From the NCBI GenBank assembly GCA_964017045.1, contig OZ024794.1, positions 50,163,013 to 50,227,012 on the forward strand: a DNA stretch of 64,000 nucleotides, given 5' to 3'. This DNA comes from Omphiscola glabra (Eukaryota; Mollusca; Gastropoda; Lymnaeidae). This document shows positions 1 to 11,492 of the stretch, in pieces. A program made the translations under genes and the position numbers. Within the stretch, counting starts at the first letter, position 1. Every line of letters begins with the position of its first letter. Under the pieces are notes generated by a model. The model was not told where the DNA came from. It saw only the letters and a list, made by a program, of their open reading frames with translations, and made no database searches.

Positions 1-74
1 CACTCTCCAAGTCCATCTAAATCGTTAAACGAATATGTAAGGTGCATACGAACTTATGCTTGAAGTGAAATGTG

Positions 75-330
75 AATGTAATTTTTGTTCCTCAATCTGT
101 ACGAATTTACCAGCGTGCTCCCCCTGATGTCACAAATCTTAATTAGAACTAATCAGTCCCTGATGTTGCTGAGAGAAGTCGCAGAATGTTTTTTTTCCTC
201 ACTTGTGGAAATAATTTAATTTGGATGTATTGTGTTCAAATTGTTTTAGTTATGTGCTGAAAATGTACAATGCAATCAAAAATCATTTCCATTTCTTTAG
301 ATCAATAAAAGAATCTCATCTTATCTTATA
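75..330 (+). mobile_element. LINE 3' end, C-terminal tail plus 3' UTR
   Basis: The frame ending at the TAG at 144-146 encodes FVPQSVRIYQRAPPDVTN. The same peptide with two substitutions is encoded at 31051-31197, so this is a shared coding tail and not chance. Both copies then share an AT-rich 3' UTR (a stretch around TGTGCTGAAAATGTA and a TCAATAAAAG motif) and end in a short ATCTT repeat (313-329), as many CR1/L2-like LINEs end in a microsatellite. I see no reverse transcriptase, so the copy is 5' truncated or starts before the window. The clade is an inference. Confidence 0.6.
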
Positions 331-443
331 GATACCAATTCTTTTGTCTTTGTAATTAGGGAAGTCGATTATTGATTATTCGTCGATCATTAATTAAAGA
401 AAGACGTAAAAAACCTAAACTTTAAAATATTTAATAAACACAC

Positions 444-683
444 TTATTGGTGGAAATGCAGTGCACATCCAATGTGGAATTACTTATTGCTAGAAATGCA
501 GTGCCCACCCAATGTGGAATCACTTATTGCTAGAAATACAGTGCCCACCAAATGTGGAATCACTTATTGCTAGAAATGCAATACCCACCCAATGTGGAAT
601 CACTTTTTGCTAGAAATGCAATACCCACCCAATGTGGAATCACTTATTGCTAGAAATGCAGTGCCCATCCAATGTGGAATAAA
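444..683. repeat. Minisatellite, 40-bp unit x6
   Basis: Six head-to-tail copies start at 444, 484, 524, 564, 604 and 644. Each opens with TTATTGCTAGAAAT and contains CCAATGTGGAAT. The copies differ by only a few substitutions. A spurious ORF runs out of the last units into unique sequence. Confidence 0.95.
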
Positions 684-1480
684 ATTAAATGAACCTGTTA
701 CGTTAAATTATTTATCGTGTGAAATGAAATGCTCCCCAAATTTTATATCTTATAGTGTTGGAAAGGCTACATCATCTCATTATTATTGTGTAAATAAATT
801 GTCTAAATCCTAAATATGTTTATTAGGCAATAAATTAAAATAAATACGCATGAAGTCCAGAAGTATATCTTGCCTTTTGCAGACCTGTTTACCCTCAAAC
901 TCTTAAAATCGTACAATCTCATCACAAAATCATTCAATACATTATCTTAATAGTAAAAAAATAAACATATAGTATATATAATGTATACATCTCAAAATCG
1001 TATATTGTACGCCAAAATCGTAAGAGTAAATAGGTCTGCTTTAGTTAAATCAGATATAAGTTATTTTATCTTTATATATATATTCAAACTACCTTCAATC
1101 AAACAAATGTGTGCCATCCATGTATTCCATTGCATGAAATAAAATTCTTTTTCAACCTCTCCTCAGATCCTTTCATTATGGTATGCACAATTCATTTTAG
1201 GAAAGAAAAGAAAAAAAGGATCTGTGATATAAAGCTTATATTTGCCAACTTCGCCCAAGTGTCCTACGGCTCTGTCATCAGCTGTCTCGTAAAATCTATC
1301 AAGCCATCTCCTACACTACGTAACATACACAGTTTAAAAATCTGTTTCCGGTTGGGCCAATTCTAAGCCAACTGAGCGTTGGCCTCAAGCTAAGATATTT
1401 CCCCTCGGTCATTGCTTCAACACAATCATATCAAGAATGAGCTTTTAAATTAGCTTTAACATCATTTCTTTTCCATATCT
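684..1480. other. AT-rich sequence without identified feature
   Basis: No tandem array, transposon end or convincing exon is visible. Short ORFs here have no recognisable composition. Confidence 0.5.
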
Positions 1481-1489
1481 GTTTTTTCC

Positions 1490-1505
1490 TTTCTCTCTTT
1501 CTTTA

Positions 1506-1536
<31 letters not shown>

Positions 1537-1752
1537 ATTTCTATATTCTCCTTCTCTATCTTTTATCTCCTTCCTCTCTCTCCTCCTCTCTTTCTATTTC
1601 TCTTTTATTCTCTATTTCTGTCTTCTTCCCCTCTCTCTGGTTTCTTCTCTCTTTCCTATTTCTTTTTCAATTTCTATTTCGTTCTTCTCCTTGTCTCTCT
1701 CTCCCTATATGTCCCTCTCTCTAACTCTCTTCTCTTTTTCACCTTCCTCAGC
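1490..1752. repeat. Polypyrimidine (CT)-rich tract
   Basis: About 260 bases are almost entirely C and T on the plus strand, with runs of CTCTCT. It ends in CACCTTCCTCAG, which would score as a splice acceptor, but no matching exon with a donor follows. Confidence 0.85.
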
Positions 1753-2274
1753 TTTATGGCTCTGATACTCCATTTGACCGATACTAAGAACACTATTTGA
1801 GAAAGCCGAAATCTCGTTCCGAACACATTAGACTTTTCATCTAAAACTGACGTGCTTTGGAAAACTCAACATGAAAGAAGTATTCCCACGGCTAGCAGAT
1901 ATTTCTTCTGAAATGGTTTATGTCACGCCTTGTATGAAAGACATGGCCGCTATGGAGATCAAGAAATTTATAATCCCTATTTCTGGACTGCAGCAAAGGA
2001 CATCGCCTGTTACACTTAGTTTCGTTACACATTTTTGTGTTAATAACTAAGCAGTGTCACAATCAGAAGAGCGCACCTGTGTGTATGTGTTTTTTTTTAT
2101 TGCAAACCTTTCAGACGCTTTTGTTATTAGTCCGAGAAGGCGACGTTGCGCTTCAAATAATGTGAGAGTAGGTGAGCAGAAAAAAAGTCAAAAGGTTTGC
2201 TAGGAAAAAAAAGTAAACACAAAAAAGTAGCGGAAAGAAATCAAAGAAAAAATGTTTGTATCGTGTATGTGAAT

Positions 2275-2324
2275 GTGTGTGTGTGTGTGATTGTGATTGT
2301 GATTCTGATTGTAATTGTGATTTC
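2275..2324. repeat. Microsatellite (TG)n / GATTGT
   Basis: A GTGTGT run is followed by degenerate repeats of GATTGT. It produces short spurious ORFs on both strands. Confidence 0.85.
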
Positions 2325-2483
2325 AAGGAATCTGCCTCTTTTCTGCTCGACACATCTTGCATAGTAAAAGAATCAGAGGACAGCAATGGGCTATGCATTG
2401 GGGTACATTTAAGTTATAACAGTATCCAGACAAAGGATGTCCTCAATTATTTCAATGCTCCATTGGACAGAGAGATAAAAAAA

Positions 2484-2545
2484 AAAAATTCCCGTGTTCC
2501 CCAATCGTGTCAGAATTTACCCGTAAGCTCCCACGAATGCTCTCT
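2484..2545 (+). mobile_element. Degraded remnant of the LINE tail seen at 75 and 31051
   Basis: GTTCCCCAATC, GAATTTACC and GCTCCC occur in the same order and spacing as in the two better copies. The reading frame has a stop, and the 3' UTR and microsatellite tail are not recognisable. Confidence 0.35.
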
Positions 2546-2625
2546 TAAAAATATTTCAAAATGATTTTTTTTTACTGTTTTACTTTCAGTCTCATATACT
2601 AATTTGTGTATGTTATACCCATCAA

Positions 2626-2626
<1 letters not shown>

Positions 2627-2660
<34 letters not shown>
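2627..2660. repeat. (AT)n microsatellite
   Basis: A run of alternating A and T, about 16 dinucleotides. Confidence 0.9.
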
Positions 2661-2664
<4 letters not shown>

Positions 2665-3231
2665 TGTGCAAATTCGTCTGATTTTTATATTTGTTATTTT
2701 CTTCCTATCACTTCTTTTCGTGTGACTTTTGGCCTCATTTACTGATATTTATTCTATTAAGCCTTTCAGAGTACTATATATGAACTTCAAAATAAAAATA
2801 CGGTTAATAAAAAGTTTTTCAGTGACATTTTCCTGTCACCCTTTTTTCCGGTGACTTTTTACCTGTGAATTCCTTTTCGTAAAATCTGAGACTGACGCGT
2901 CTGCCCCAGATAAAACGATAGGACGTAAACAAGGCAAAAAAAAAAAAAAGAAAGATGATTATCTTTCTAACCGCGCTGTCGATGCAATGATAAACAATAA
3001 TAAGGATAATTGATAAAGACAAGAAACGTATTTGTTAGCTTAAAAAACCAACGACCTGTCTGTCTTGGAGGTATATGAGCTACAAAACGTAGACGACACC
3101 ATGGTCACAATTGCTCGATAGCTTGGCTTATGACAATATTTCTTATCAGGTAGAATGAAATGGAACTGAATCTTCCAAGTGTTTATGAAGAATGTTGAGT
3201 TTAAATGACATTGAAAAATAATAACATATTC

Positions 3232-3429
3232 CAGGCCTGCACAACATACGGCCCGCGGGCCGCTTGCGGAGTAACGAAATATACTGTATTATTATAATTT
3301 TCTTAATTGCTCCCCTCCCACTTTCCTATCATATTTCGGCCCTAAAAAGCTTTTCATAAAGTAATACGGCCTCACAAGTTTTTCATAAAGTATTACGGCC
3401 CTCCCTACATTTTGAGTTGTGCAGGCCTG
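3232..3429. mobile_element. MITE-like element with 14-bp perfect terminal inverted repeats
   Basis: It begins CAGGCCTGCACAAC and ends with the exact reverse complement. The interior holds CGGCCCGCGGGCCGC and three copies of a TACGGCC-type motif beside TTTTCATAAAGTA. The CAG start and the 198-bp size suit a non-autonomous hAT element. The flanking octamers (ACATATTC and AAAATACA) do not match, so the target duplication is lost or the family is different. Confidence 0.7.
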
Positions 3430-3551
3430 AAAATACAGCTCATTTATTTTCTAAGTTTTTAAAGCGTTGTGTAAACAATTTAAATATCAGAACGTATTTT
3501 TGGGACCAGAGTTATGATGTTTTCTTTCTTTTGTGTGAATGTTTCCTGTAG

Positions 3552-3595
3552 GGCACCCAACCCCCTAGACAACCTGCCACCACATGCAGAGACCA
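3552..3595 (+). other. Possible 44-bp exon (splice-site pair only)
   Basis: A pyrimidine-rich stretch ending TTTCCTGTAG precedes it and GTAAGTG follows. At least one frame is open. There is no protein match and no neighbouring exon. Pairs of this quality are expected a few times by chance in a window of this size, so this is only a candidate. Confidence 0.15.
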
Positions 3596-3657
3596 GTAAG
3601 TGTAGGGCACCAAATCACAAACATTACTATTTTTTAAAATCTAGTCATACTACTCAG

Positions 3658-3800
3658 CAGCGGGGTAACTAGAGTTTGTGACGCCAGGGGCATGTCCTTT
3701 GCTTTGCCGCCACTAATTGAAAAAAACTACAATACATGCAGAAAACGCCTGCAAAAAATGCCTTAACAAGAATTTTAAATGGACCAAAATGCCGCCTCCG
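3658..3800 (+). mobile_element. Fragment of the CAG(T/A)GGCGT-type MITE family
   Basis: It starts CAGCGGGGTAACTAGAG. It shares TTTGCCGCC and AAAATGCCGCC with the element at 63598-63765, in the same order. The right terminus is not recognisable, so the copy looks truncated. Confidence 0.4.
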
Positions 3801-4170
3801 CGGATGGATCTGAAATAAACTTATCTCTAAACCAGGGAAGTGACACTATTCCGGAGTTCTCTGCTAAAAGCGAACCATCCTTTATAATATTTATAGTGAT
3901 ATCATACAGATTGTTTCTCAATAGCATAGGGAAATAATAGGCTGCGTGGAACTTGAAGAAAAAAAGTTAATAAAGTAAAATTAAAATGAAAAATCTCCAT
4001 ACAAATGTCAGACCTCACGTTTTCCGCCCCTTTTTTCCCGCCAACAAGAAACCATATATCATGTTCTCCAATTAAAATGAAAACCTGTATACATCTTACT
4101 ATAAAATGATCTGGAATTAATTAGGCTCCGTTTTGTAAAGGAAAATAAATTTAATTTCATTAAAACCTGC

Positions 4171-4853
4171 CATGAAACAAACTACGTGTCTAAATTGGCC
4201 ATGTGTTCCTTGTCATGACACAAACTATTTGTCTAAATTGGCCATGTGTTTCTTGTCATGACACAAACTATTTGTCTAAATTGGCCATGTGTGTTCTTGT
4301 CATGACACAAACCATGTGTCTAAATTGGCCATGTGTTTCTTGTCATGACACAAACTTTTTGTCTAAATTGGCCATGTGTTTCTTGTCATGACACAAACTA
4401 TTTGTCTAAATTGGCCATGTGTTTCTTGTCATGACACAAACCATGTGTGTAAATTGGCCATGTGTTTCTTGTCATGAAACAAACTATTTGTCTAAATTGG
4501 CCATGTGTTTCTTGTCATGACACAAACCATGTGTCTAAATTGGCCATGTGTTTCTTGTCTTGTCATGACACAAACCATGTGTGTAAATTGGCCATGTGTT
4601 TCTTGTCATGACACAAACTATTTGTCTAAATTGGCCATGTGTTTCTTGTCATGACACAAACTATTTGTCTAAATTGGTCATTTGTTTTTGTCATGACACA
4701 AACTATGTGTCTAAATTGGACATGTGTTTTTGTCATGACACAAACAATGTGTCTAAATTGGTCATGTGATTTTGTCATGACACAAACTACGTGTCTAAAT
4801 TGGTCATGTGTTTTTGTCATGACACAAACTACGTGTCTAAATTGGTCATGTGT
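4171..4853. repeat. Minisatellite, about 43-bp unit x16
   Basis: Each unit contains CATGACACAAACTATTTGTC and TAAATTGGCCATGTGTTT. The first two thirds carry GGCCATGTG and TTTCTTGT; the last five units switch to GGTCATGTG or GGACATGTG with TTTTTGT, so two sub-types are spatially sorted. Every unit contains the palindrome TGTCATGACA. Overlapping ORFs on both strands are by-products. Confidence 0.95.
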
Positions 4854-5322
4854 TTTATGTTTTCTTTAGCAAAGAAATCCCGGGATCCCCGACCCCTAAC
4901 CCCTTCAAGCCTACAAAAGCTTAATATACCCCCTCCCCATCATTCTTCACCCAAACCACTCTAAATGATACTCTAGACTGGCCATGTTCATGTGAGAAAA
5001 GCTGGTAAATAGTCAGACTTTCTTTGATCAATTTTTGACAGAATCCTTCTGAAAACTAACATAATATGTGATCAAGCGGTAATGTCAACGACAGAGAGGT
5101 AGGTCACTGTGGTAGACAAGTCAGCGGATGTCAGCTGTAGAATTTTTCTTCAAGATAATCCCAGCTATCTTGTATTTAGCTGAGATACTGAAACATTATT
5201 CATCATACAGAACTGCAACTGTCAAATAGTGTACATCTGTGATGGGTTACAACCAGTGTTTTTTTTCCCGGGGGGGGGGGGGGTGAGGACTTAAGATTTT
5301 CGTGTGGGGGCTATGCCAGAGT

Positions 5323-5670
5323 CCATAGGCGTAGCTAAAGGGTGGCAGATGGGACAAACGTGCCGAGGCGCCAGAATTGAGAGTGGGGGGCAAAAATGGG
5401 CTTTGATGGAATTAATTGGTTGAAAATAATTAGTTTCAGAGTTGGAGGGGGGTGCAAAAATGAATCTTGTCCCATTACGCCAAACACTATAGATACGCCC
5501 TTGCTAGTTGCGTCGAAATAGGGCAGATGGAGTGGTCCACCCAGGTGTAATTTTTTCTTTATATGCTGGTGCGGCATTTTTAGACAACTGCAGAGTTTTA
5601 ATCGTGAAAGGGATGACGATATAAATATTAGGCCACTCATGGCAGCCTAAATAGCAGCTACGCCACTAGG
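5323..5670. mobile_element. MITE-like element with GGCGTAGCTA ends
   Basis: The left end is CCATAGGCGTAGCTAAAGG. The right end is AGCAGCTACGCCACTAGG, whose complement matches over the GGCGTAGC core. An internal TAGATACGCCCTTGCTAG near 5490 resembles another terminus, so two elements may be nested. No clear target duplication. Confidence 0.5.
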
Positions 5671-7632
5671 CAGTGTATCTATTGATACAAAAATCGGCTG
5701 CCATTTTCATCGAGAAGTAGTGCGGGAATCGATGACGCCGATGAATCTTGATCTGCAGAGGAATTTGGGGAGCCTGCTCACCAGAATTTGTTTTTATTAT
5801 TTCAAAATCAAGAGGTGTATTTTTGTGTATACTTGAATTCGATGTTTCTATTATGCCTTTTGAACAGGGTAGAATATTTTATAACTTTTGTGGGAGGGAT
5901 TATTTAGCCCAGTGCCTTATATAAACTGAATTCACTCCGTTTGTGGCTCACCCCAGGGTAATCAATTTGCCATAAGCTTTTAATCAACACCATACTGTAC
6001 CATTGATCAGCGTGAGGAAACTGGTGCATACTTTAGGTCGCTAAAGACAGTCGTACAAACGAAAAATGAAGGGGTGCATTATTTTTGCGCATACTTGAAT
6101 TTGTTGTTTCTTTCAGACAATTTTAAGGTGGCATTTGAAAATTTCGGGTGGGAAATGGCAAAATTATCCATAATAATGACCAAAGACATCTTAAATTTCG
6201 TACCACCTGGACGTAAACTATATTCACCCTAGATATTTTCAGCTTTGAAGACATGCTTTTGCCCTAGATTATTCTCGCACCTTAAATCATTATAGTTTAC
6301 AGAAAATTTTTGATAAATTCAAAATACAAGAATTCATTTTTTCACATATCTGAAATAAGTTTTGCAACATTCTACACTTAATTGGAGAGCAATGGAAGAT
6401 ATCCATGTTAAAAAATGTAGGTGTCACTTAACCATAGCGCCATCATGTGCGCCCAGCAACCGCTACGACTGCAGGGTCCCTTGGATATTTTAGGGGCTTA
6501 AAAATGGCAAAACGGAAATAGCTTGACCTGCTTATGTTATGCAAAAATAAAAAAAATTAAAAAAAATAAATAAATTATTATTTAACTAAAAAATAGTAAG
6601 GTGGCTTTTCTTTTTTTGTTTACACTATTTTTAGGGATAGCTACTTAATTACTAAATTATTTTTCAAAAAACAAAATAATTCAATTAAAATGGGTTTCAT
6701 CACAAAAAGCACTGCAAACATTATTTTATATGATGAACGCAAATGTAACAACAAAATTACTTATAATTATAATGCTTAGACTACCTTTTCTAAATATTTC
6801 CTAATTTTACAAGAGACAAAAAGATAAAAAAAACAGGTTTATTAGAAAGGTCTTTACATTTTTATCGGTTTTGAAAATTGGTTATTTTTTTAAATTGCTT
6901 ATGAACGGTATAACTATTTTAAGAAGACACGAGTTGTTTACAAATACATTATATTTATTAATGTGTGATTTATCTAAGGGAAATTAGTATGCAAATAAAG
7001 CATACATTTCTCAATATTCAGTAGATTGAAATTTTTATTTGTAATTTTAAAATACTATAACTTTCTTTAACTGCCTCTGCGCTATACTTTAAAATGTTTT
7101 GTATCTAAATCTACAGAGTCTTTTTTAAATTGTCGAATTAGGAACAAGCATTTTTTCTAAAACGTACCAAAAAATGGAATTGGCTTGATAATCGAAATGC
7201 TAGTTCACAAACAAAAATTCTTAGCTTCCTACTCGATTCTCATCTAAAATAAAATTAATAATATAAAAAATTAGTGCAATGCCAATGGATGGGGCACTTT
7301 GCTTGTTATTCTGACATTAAAAAGAGAAAAGCTTTTTGGGGGTTAATAATAATAAATTAGGCTAGGTATTTAAAAAAAACAAAAAAACAAATCTGTTATT
7401 CATGAAACTTTGTAACAAAGGTAGCACATTGAAAGAAAACAAAATACTTTTGATTAAATAATAACTGATGAAACGTGCGCTATTTCTTTGCGCCCTTTAA
7501 ATTCTAAATTAGAAAAAAAGCATGATGCCTAATTTTTTAGTCATGCGTTTACGATGAACTATAATTTGAAAACCGATTGCACATATTTAATACTTGAATA
7601 ACTATTATTAACATTGTATAGCTTTATATGTA
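5671..7632. other. AT-rich intergenic or intronic sequence
   Basis: Nothing coding is visible. A diverged direct repeat is present: a stretch around GTATACTTGAATTCGATG (near 5828) recurs as GCATACTTGAATTTGTTG (near 6090). From 6540 to 7630 the sequence is dominated by A and T runs. Confidence 0.5.
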
Positions 7633-7821
7633 ACTAGCCGATATACCCGGCGTGGCCCCGGGATTGCATTAGGACCCCGATCCCGGTGACCTACAGATCC
7701 CGTTAGTATACTGTTCTCTGTGGGATCCCGTTGCATCTAGGGTTCCTCCTTTCCAATGTTATCCCATTTCCCGATAGGATCCCAATTTGATTGTGACATA
7801 GATATAGCGTTGAAAGTTATG

Positions 7822-7843
7822 GAACTTTCTGGAACATTCTAGA
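7822..7843. promoter_or_regulatory. Heat-shock-element-like motif, copy 1
   Basis: Alternating GAA and TTC triplets with two-base spacers start at 7822, 7827, 7832 and 7837, followed by a partial GA at 7842. That is four perfect pentamers plus one partial. Heat shock factor trimers are known to need about three. Occupancy in vivo is unknown. Confidence 0.5.
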
Positions 7844-8121
7844 TTAAATGTATTATCCTCCTCGAACTGTGTAAAAACGGTCTTGTTTAAGTTATTATTT
7901 TTTAGAATTGAAAAATTATACAACTAAATGCATTTCTATAACCATAGTAAATTTAAGTTAAAAGAGGGGCCCCGGGGCCCATTCCATAATTGTACCGAAT
8001 TAGTTTTGCCTGAGATGGGGCCCTCTAAAAATCAATCGGGTAAGTTATGAAGTTAAAATTTTAAATTTGTCCAATTAAAATCTATTGAATAATGCCATAG
8101 ATATAACGCTTTAAAGTTATC

Positions 8122-8143
8122 GAACTTTCTGGAAAATTCTAGA
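8122..8143. promoter_or_regulatory. Heat-shock-element-like motif, copy 2
   Basis: Same arrangement as the first copy, exactly 300 bp downstream: GAA/TTC/GAA/TTC triplets at 8122, 8127, 8132 and 8137, with a partial GA. The only difference within the motif is in a spacer base. Confidence 0.5.
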
Positions 8144-8489
8144 TTGGATATTAATAGTTTTAAATCCCCCGGTGTTTCAGTACGGACAGTGAAGTGCATT
8201 GCTACCACCCTAGGCCTATATCCATCAAATCACATAGAAACTATAGTAACCCCTTAAGAGTTCCTTCTAGATAATGATGGATATATGTGCCAAGTTTGGT
8301 CAAGATCCATCAATCCGTGTAAAAGCCTTTGTGGAACAGACAAACCCACAAATTTTCACTTTTATATATATATATATGATATGATATGATATGATTAAAT
8401 GTATTTTAATAGTGTCAGCATAGTCTTTAAACTTGCGGAGTCGCAAATAATAAATAAATAATAACAGCGATGTATGCGAACAACACTAA

Positions 8490-9345
8490 GTAAGACTGGA
8501 GCGGTCAGTGTAATTTTTATAACCGAATACTATAACGTGATTTGCCTTAAATAAACGGATCATCAAATATATCGAATCAAGCGATATTTCATACATTCCA
8601 CTAATTGTAATCGGTTAAAGGCACCAATTTGTTTGCAATTGTCATTTTTAATAAAAAAATATATTTTTGTTATATTGTTGTACACAATGTGCTCCCGCTT
8701 GGGGGGGGGGGGGGGCTACCGGAGAGATAGCTGAAAGAAACACTGTTGCTAACAATAACTTTATTTTTGAAAGCATGATGCCATCATTAAATTTGTAAAT
8801 AACACCATTCCCTAGTTTAAAAATCATGCTTTTATTATAAAATATAATTTGAAAACATGAAAAGATTGCTCACGTTTGATACTTAGTGAGAGCTCCATTA
8901 AAATCATAGACCTTAAAATTGAAGCAAATGTAGTTTAATACAGTGTTATTAAAGTCTTTAAACATGTGAGTTTTCACAAAATAATTGAACAAAAAATACA
9001 GATAAATGCGATCTGGAAGTAATACTTCGGTTCATAATTGGCAAATTTTCGAAACATTGCGATATTTATAATTGAACAATGTAAGCTTCTAAGAAGATTT
9101 GTCTTAAATATACGGATCATCAAATATATTAAGCGTAGCCATATTTCATAGATTCCACAAATTGTAATCCGTTAATGACACCAGCTAATATTCTTTTTAA
9201 AATTGTTTTAAAAATGACAATTTGGTATTTTTAAAAAATAAAATATACTTTGTTTTATTGTTGTACATATTCTTGCTCCGGTGGGGGGGGGGGCATTTGA
9301 CTTTCCCCGGGGGGGTAGTGCCCCCCACCCTTGAGATATAGCTGA
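8490..9345. repeat. Diverged direct duplication, offset about 557 bp
   Basis: The segment 8490-8755 and the segment 9060-9345 share, in order, CGGATCATCAAATATAT, ATATTTCATA, TTCCAC followed by AATTGTAATC, TATTGTTGTACA and a poly-G run (8701-8715; 9284-9292) before a GAGATA(T)AGCTGA motif. Both copies are eroded by indels. This is an old segmental duplication or two copies of one AT-rich repeat. Confidence 0.6.
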
Positions 9346-10529
9346 TGATAGAATGTAATGTTTAAAACAAACTTGACAAAATTATGTTGACTTCATTAGA
9401 ACTAAGCGTTTAATATTGGTCATGTTTCTTGTTCCACAAACCTCCCAGTTGAGACGGATGGGGGGTGAAGAGCGTGTTGACACTACATTGAAAGTAAAAG
9501 TGATTACCATATTACCATGACAAAAAAATGCAAATATACGTTCCATTGCTATAACTCCTACAAAAAATTAAATTTCTGTTGCTGGGTCTGTCACAGAAGA
9601 CTTTACCGGCTCCTGTTTGACCCCCACCACGGAAACATTCCCACCACCCCAAGCTCCTTCCCCCCCCCCCCCAACCAAACATCGACTTTTTGACAGGAAA
9701 ACCGAGATGAATTAAATCCTTTCAAATTTAAGCCAGTGTAGTTCAAATACATTTCCAGTAAACACCTATGCACATGACAAGCTCATGAAACCTGCACAGT
9801 GTACACTTTTTAACTGTTCGATGATTAGACCTGTTTCAGTTGTCTTTGAGGGCAGCACATTTAGTAAAGCTCTGGTCTTTCATGATGTTTGAGAAAAGGT
9901 CTCTTCTATAATACATTTATATTTGCTTATTAGCGGAAGCACAATAACTTTAAAGGAAAAAAAAAATATTTTAAAACTTTTCGAAATGGGATGCACCCAA
10001 GTGCATCTTGTCGTTCTTATAAAATTACGAAGACTTGTATAAAAAAGCTGCCAGTAATCAGGCCAAACTACAACATTCTACAGCAACAAATTTCAATAAT
10101 ATTATTCCACATACTCATGTTAACTAATATTTCATATTATATGAAGAAAATTGTTCATACAATCTACTATTACTATTTTTCCGAAGCCATATTCCAGATG
10201 AGGCTTAAAGTTTAAGGGACTAGATTCATGATGGCCATCTGTGGTGTTTGTTTTTTTAAAGTTGCAAGTCCGCAGTACAAGGACTTACAACTCTCCCCCA
10301 CCCCAATAATGCCCAGATGTGTTGCGTTGAACATCTGGGGCTCATTCAAATGTTGCCGTACATCAATAGTCCTCAGATGCGTCATAGAGATGTCTGAGTA
10401 CAGCCTTGCTCGTCTGGGATAACATTGATTCGAGAGGGTGGGTTTGGGGTGGGTGTGGTTCAAGCAAAGTCCATTGAACACTGATAATCTATCAGCACCG
10501 TCTCCCCCATCATGTAATTAAACCAAACA
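9346..10529. other. AT-rich sequence without identified feature
   Basis: A C-run lies at 9661-9672. No transposon ends or plausible exons are seen. The short ORFs are low complexity. Confidence 0.45.
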
Positions 10530-10532
10530 TAT

Positions 10533-10770
10533 GGCTCTTGTCGATATAAGCCAAACACTTGGCTAAAAGTGTACTGTTCATTTGGCTCTTGCCAATATAA
10601 GCCGAACATTTGGCTATAAGCGTACATTTCATTTGATTCTTGTCGATATAAGCCGAACATTTGGCTATAAGCGTACATTTCATTTGGCTCTTGTCGATAT
10701 AAGCCGAACATTTGGCTATAAGCGTACTGTTCATTTGGCTATAAGCGTACTGTTCATTTGGCTATTGTCA
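10533..10770. repeat. Minisatellite, 60-bp unit
   Basis: About four copies contain TTGGCTCTTGTCGATATAAG, CCGAACATTTGGCTATAAGC and GTACATTTCA in order. 60 is a multiple of three and the unit lacks stops in several frames, so it yields overlapping repetitive ORFs on both strands. Confidence 0.95.
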
Positions 10771-10839
10771 AATGAAACCAAATATATGGCTACATGGGTT
10801 GAGTTCACTTGGCTCTTGCCAGTTTACGCACATTAATAA

Positions 10840-11492
10840 AGGATTAATAAAGGAAGTACGTTTGAAGTTCAAGAAAAATCTCACCGCCTCATATACACAA
10901 ATCCTTTTAGAAACATTCTCAATTTTTTTTAAACGATCACTTTCAATTCTGCGCTTTCTTATTACAAAAGTAATGGTGAGAAGATCTCGCTATAATGCGG
11001 GGATGACGATATTATCTGGATCTATTAATGGCAGCTCAAATTTTCATACATTTATTATAACTTGAGACCCGCTGCTCTGATAATTGCGGCTCTTTCCGGG
11101 GTCAGCCATGTCCAGGATGGGCCGACAATGCTGACAGCGCATGGCTCCGAGCTCTTAAGATATTATTAGAGCTAATTGGAGATTCACAGATTGCCATGCA
11201 GGCCAGAATGCGTCGTCGACCTAGTTGAAAAGACAAAAAAATGCCTTTGTCCCTGAAAGATGGGCCTAAATTTTGAGCGACTGCAGGGTCGGATTATTAA
11301 TCATCTTAAAATAACCAGAGCAGTAATCATTCCTATGAATACAAATGAGAACGCGTTTCTTCACATATCTGCAATCAACTATTGCACTACCGATGAGTTT
11401 CATTAATGATCCTTTCGTTTGACGCAGAGCACATTTTTAACACAGAGATGATAATAATGTAAGTAAGAATACTTTCGTCTTTACAACAAACA
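10840..11492. other. Mixed-composition sequence, no gene recognised
   Basis: From 11060 to 11300 the base composition is more balanced than the surroundings and no repeat is visible. It could be conserved non-coding DNA. Cross-species alignment would decide. No exon with good splice signals was found. Confidence 0.3.

Larger units (their letters stand above)
7633..8394 (+). mobile_element. Dispersed repeat carrying two heat-shock-element-like motifs
   Basis: It begins ACTAGCCGATATACCCGGCG and ends with GTGCCAAGTTTGGTCAAGAT, then GACAAACCCACAAATTTTCA, (TA)n and GATAT repeats. I associate this start/end style with widespread invertebrate RTE- or SINE-like elements, but have not verified it. 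A roughly 55-bp internal direct repeat (7797-7850 and 8096-8150) carries the heat-shock-type motifs, which are annotated separately. Confidence 0.55.

Noticed and set aside
1740..1850. Exon after the long CT tract and TTCCTCAG
   Set aside because: All frames meet stops early and no donor follows; the tract is a microsatellite-like CT run.
3224..3437. 8-bp target duplication for the 3232-3429 MITE
   Set aside because: ACATATTC and AAAATACA do not match at more than a few positions.
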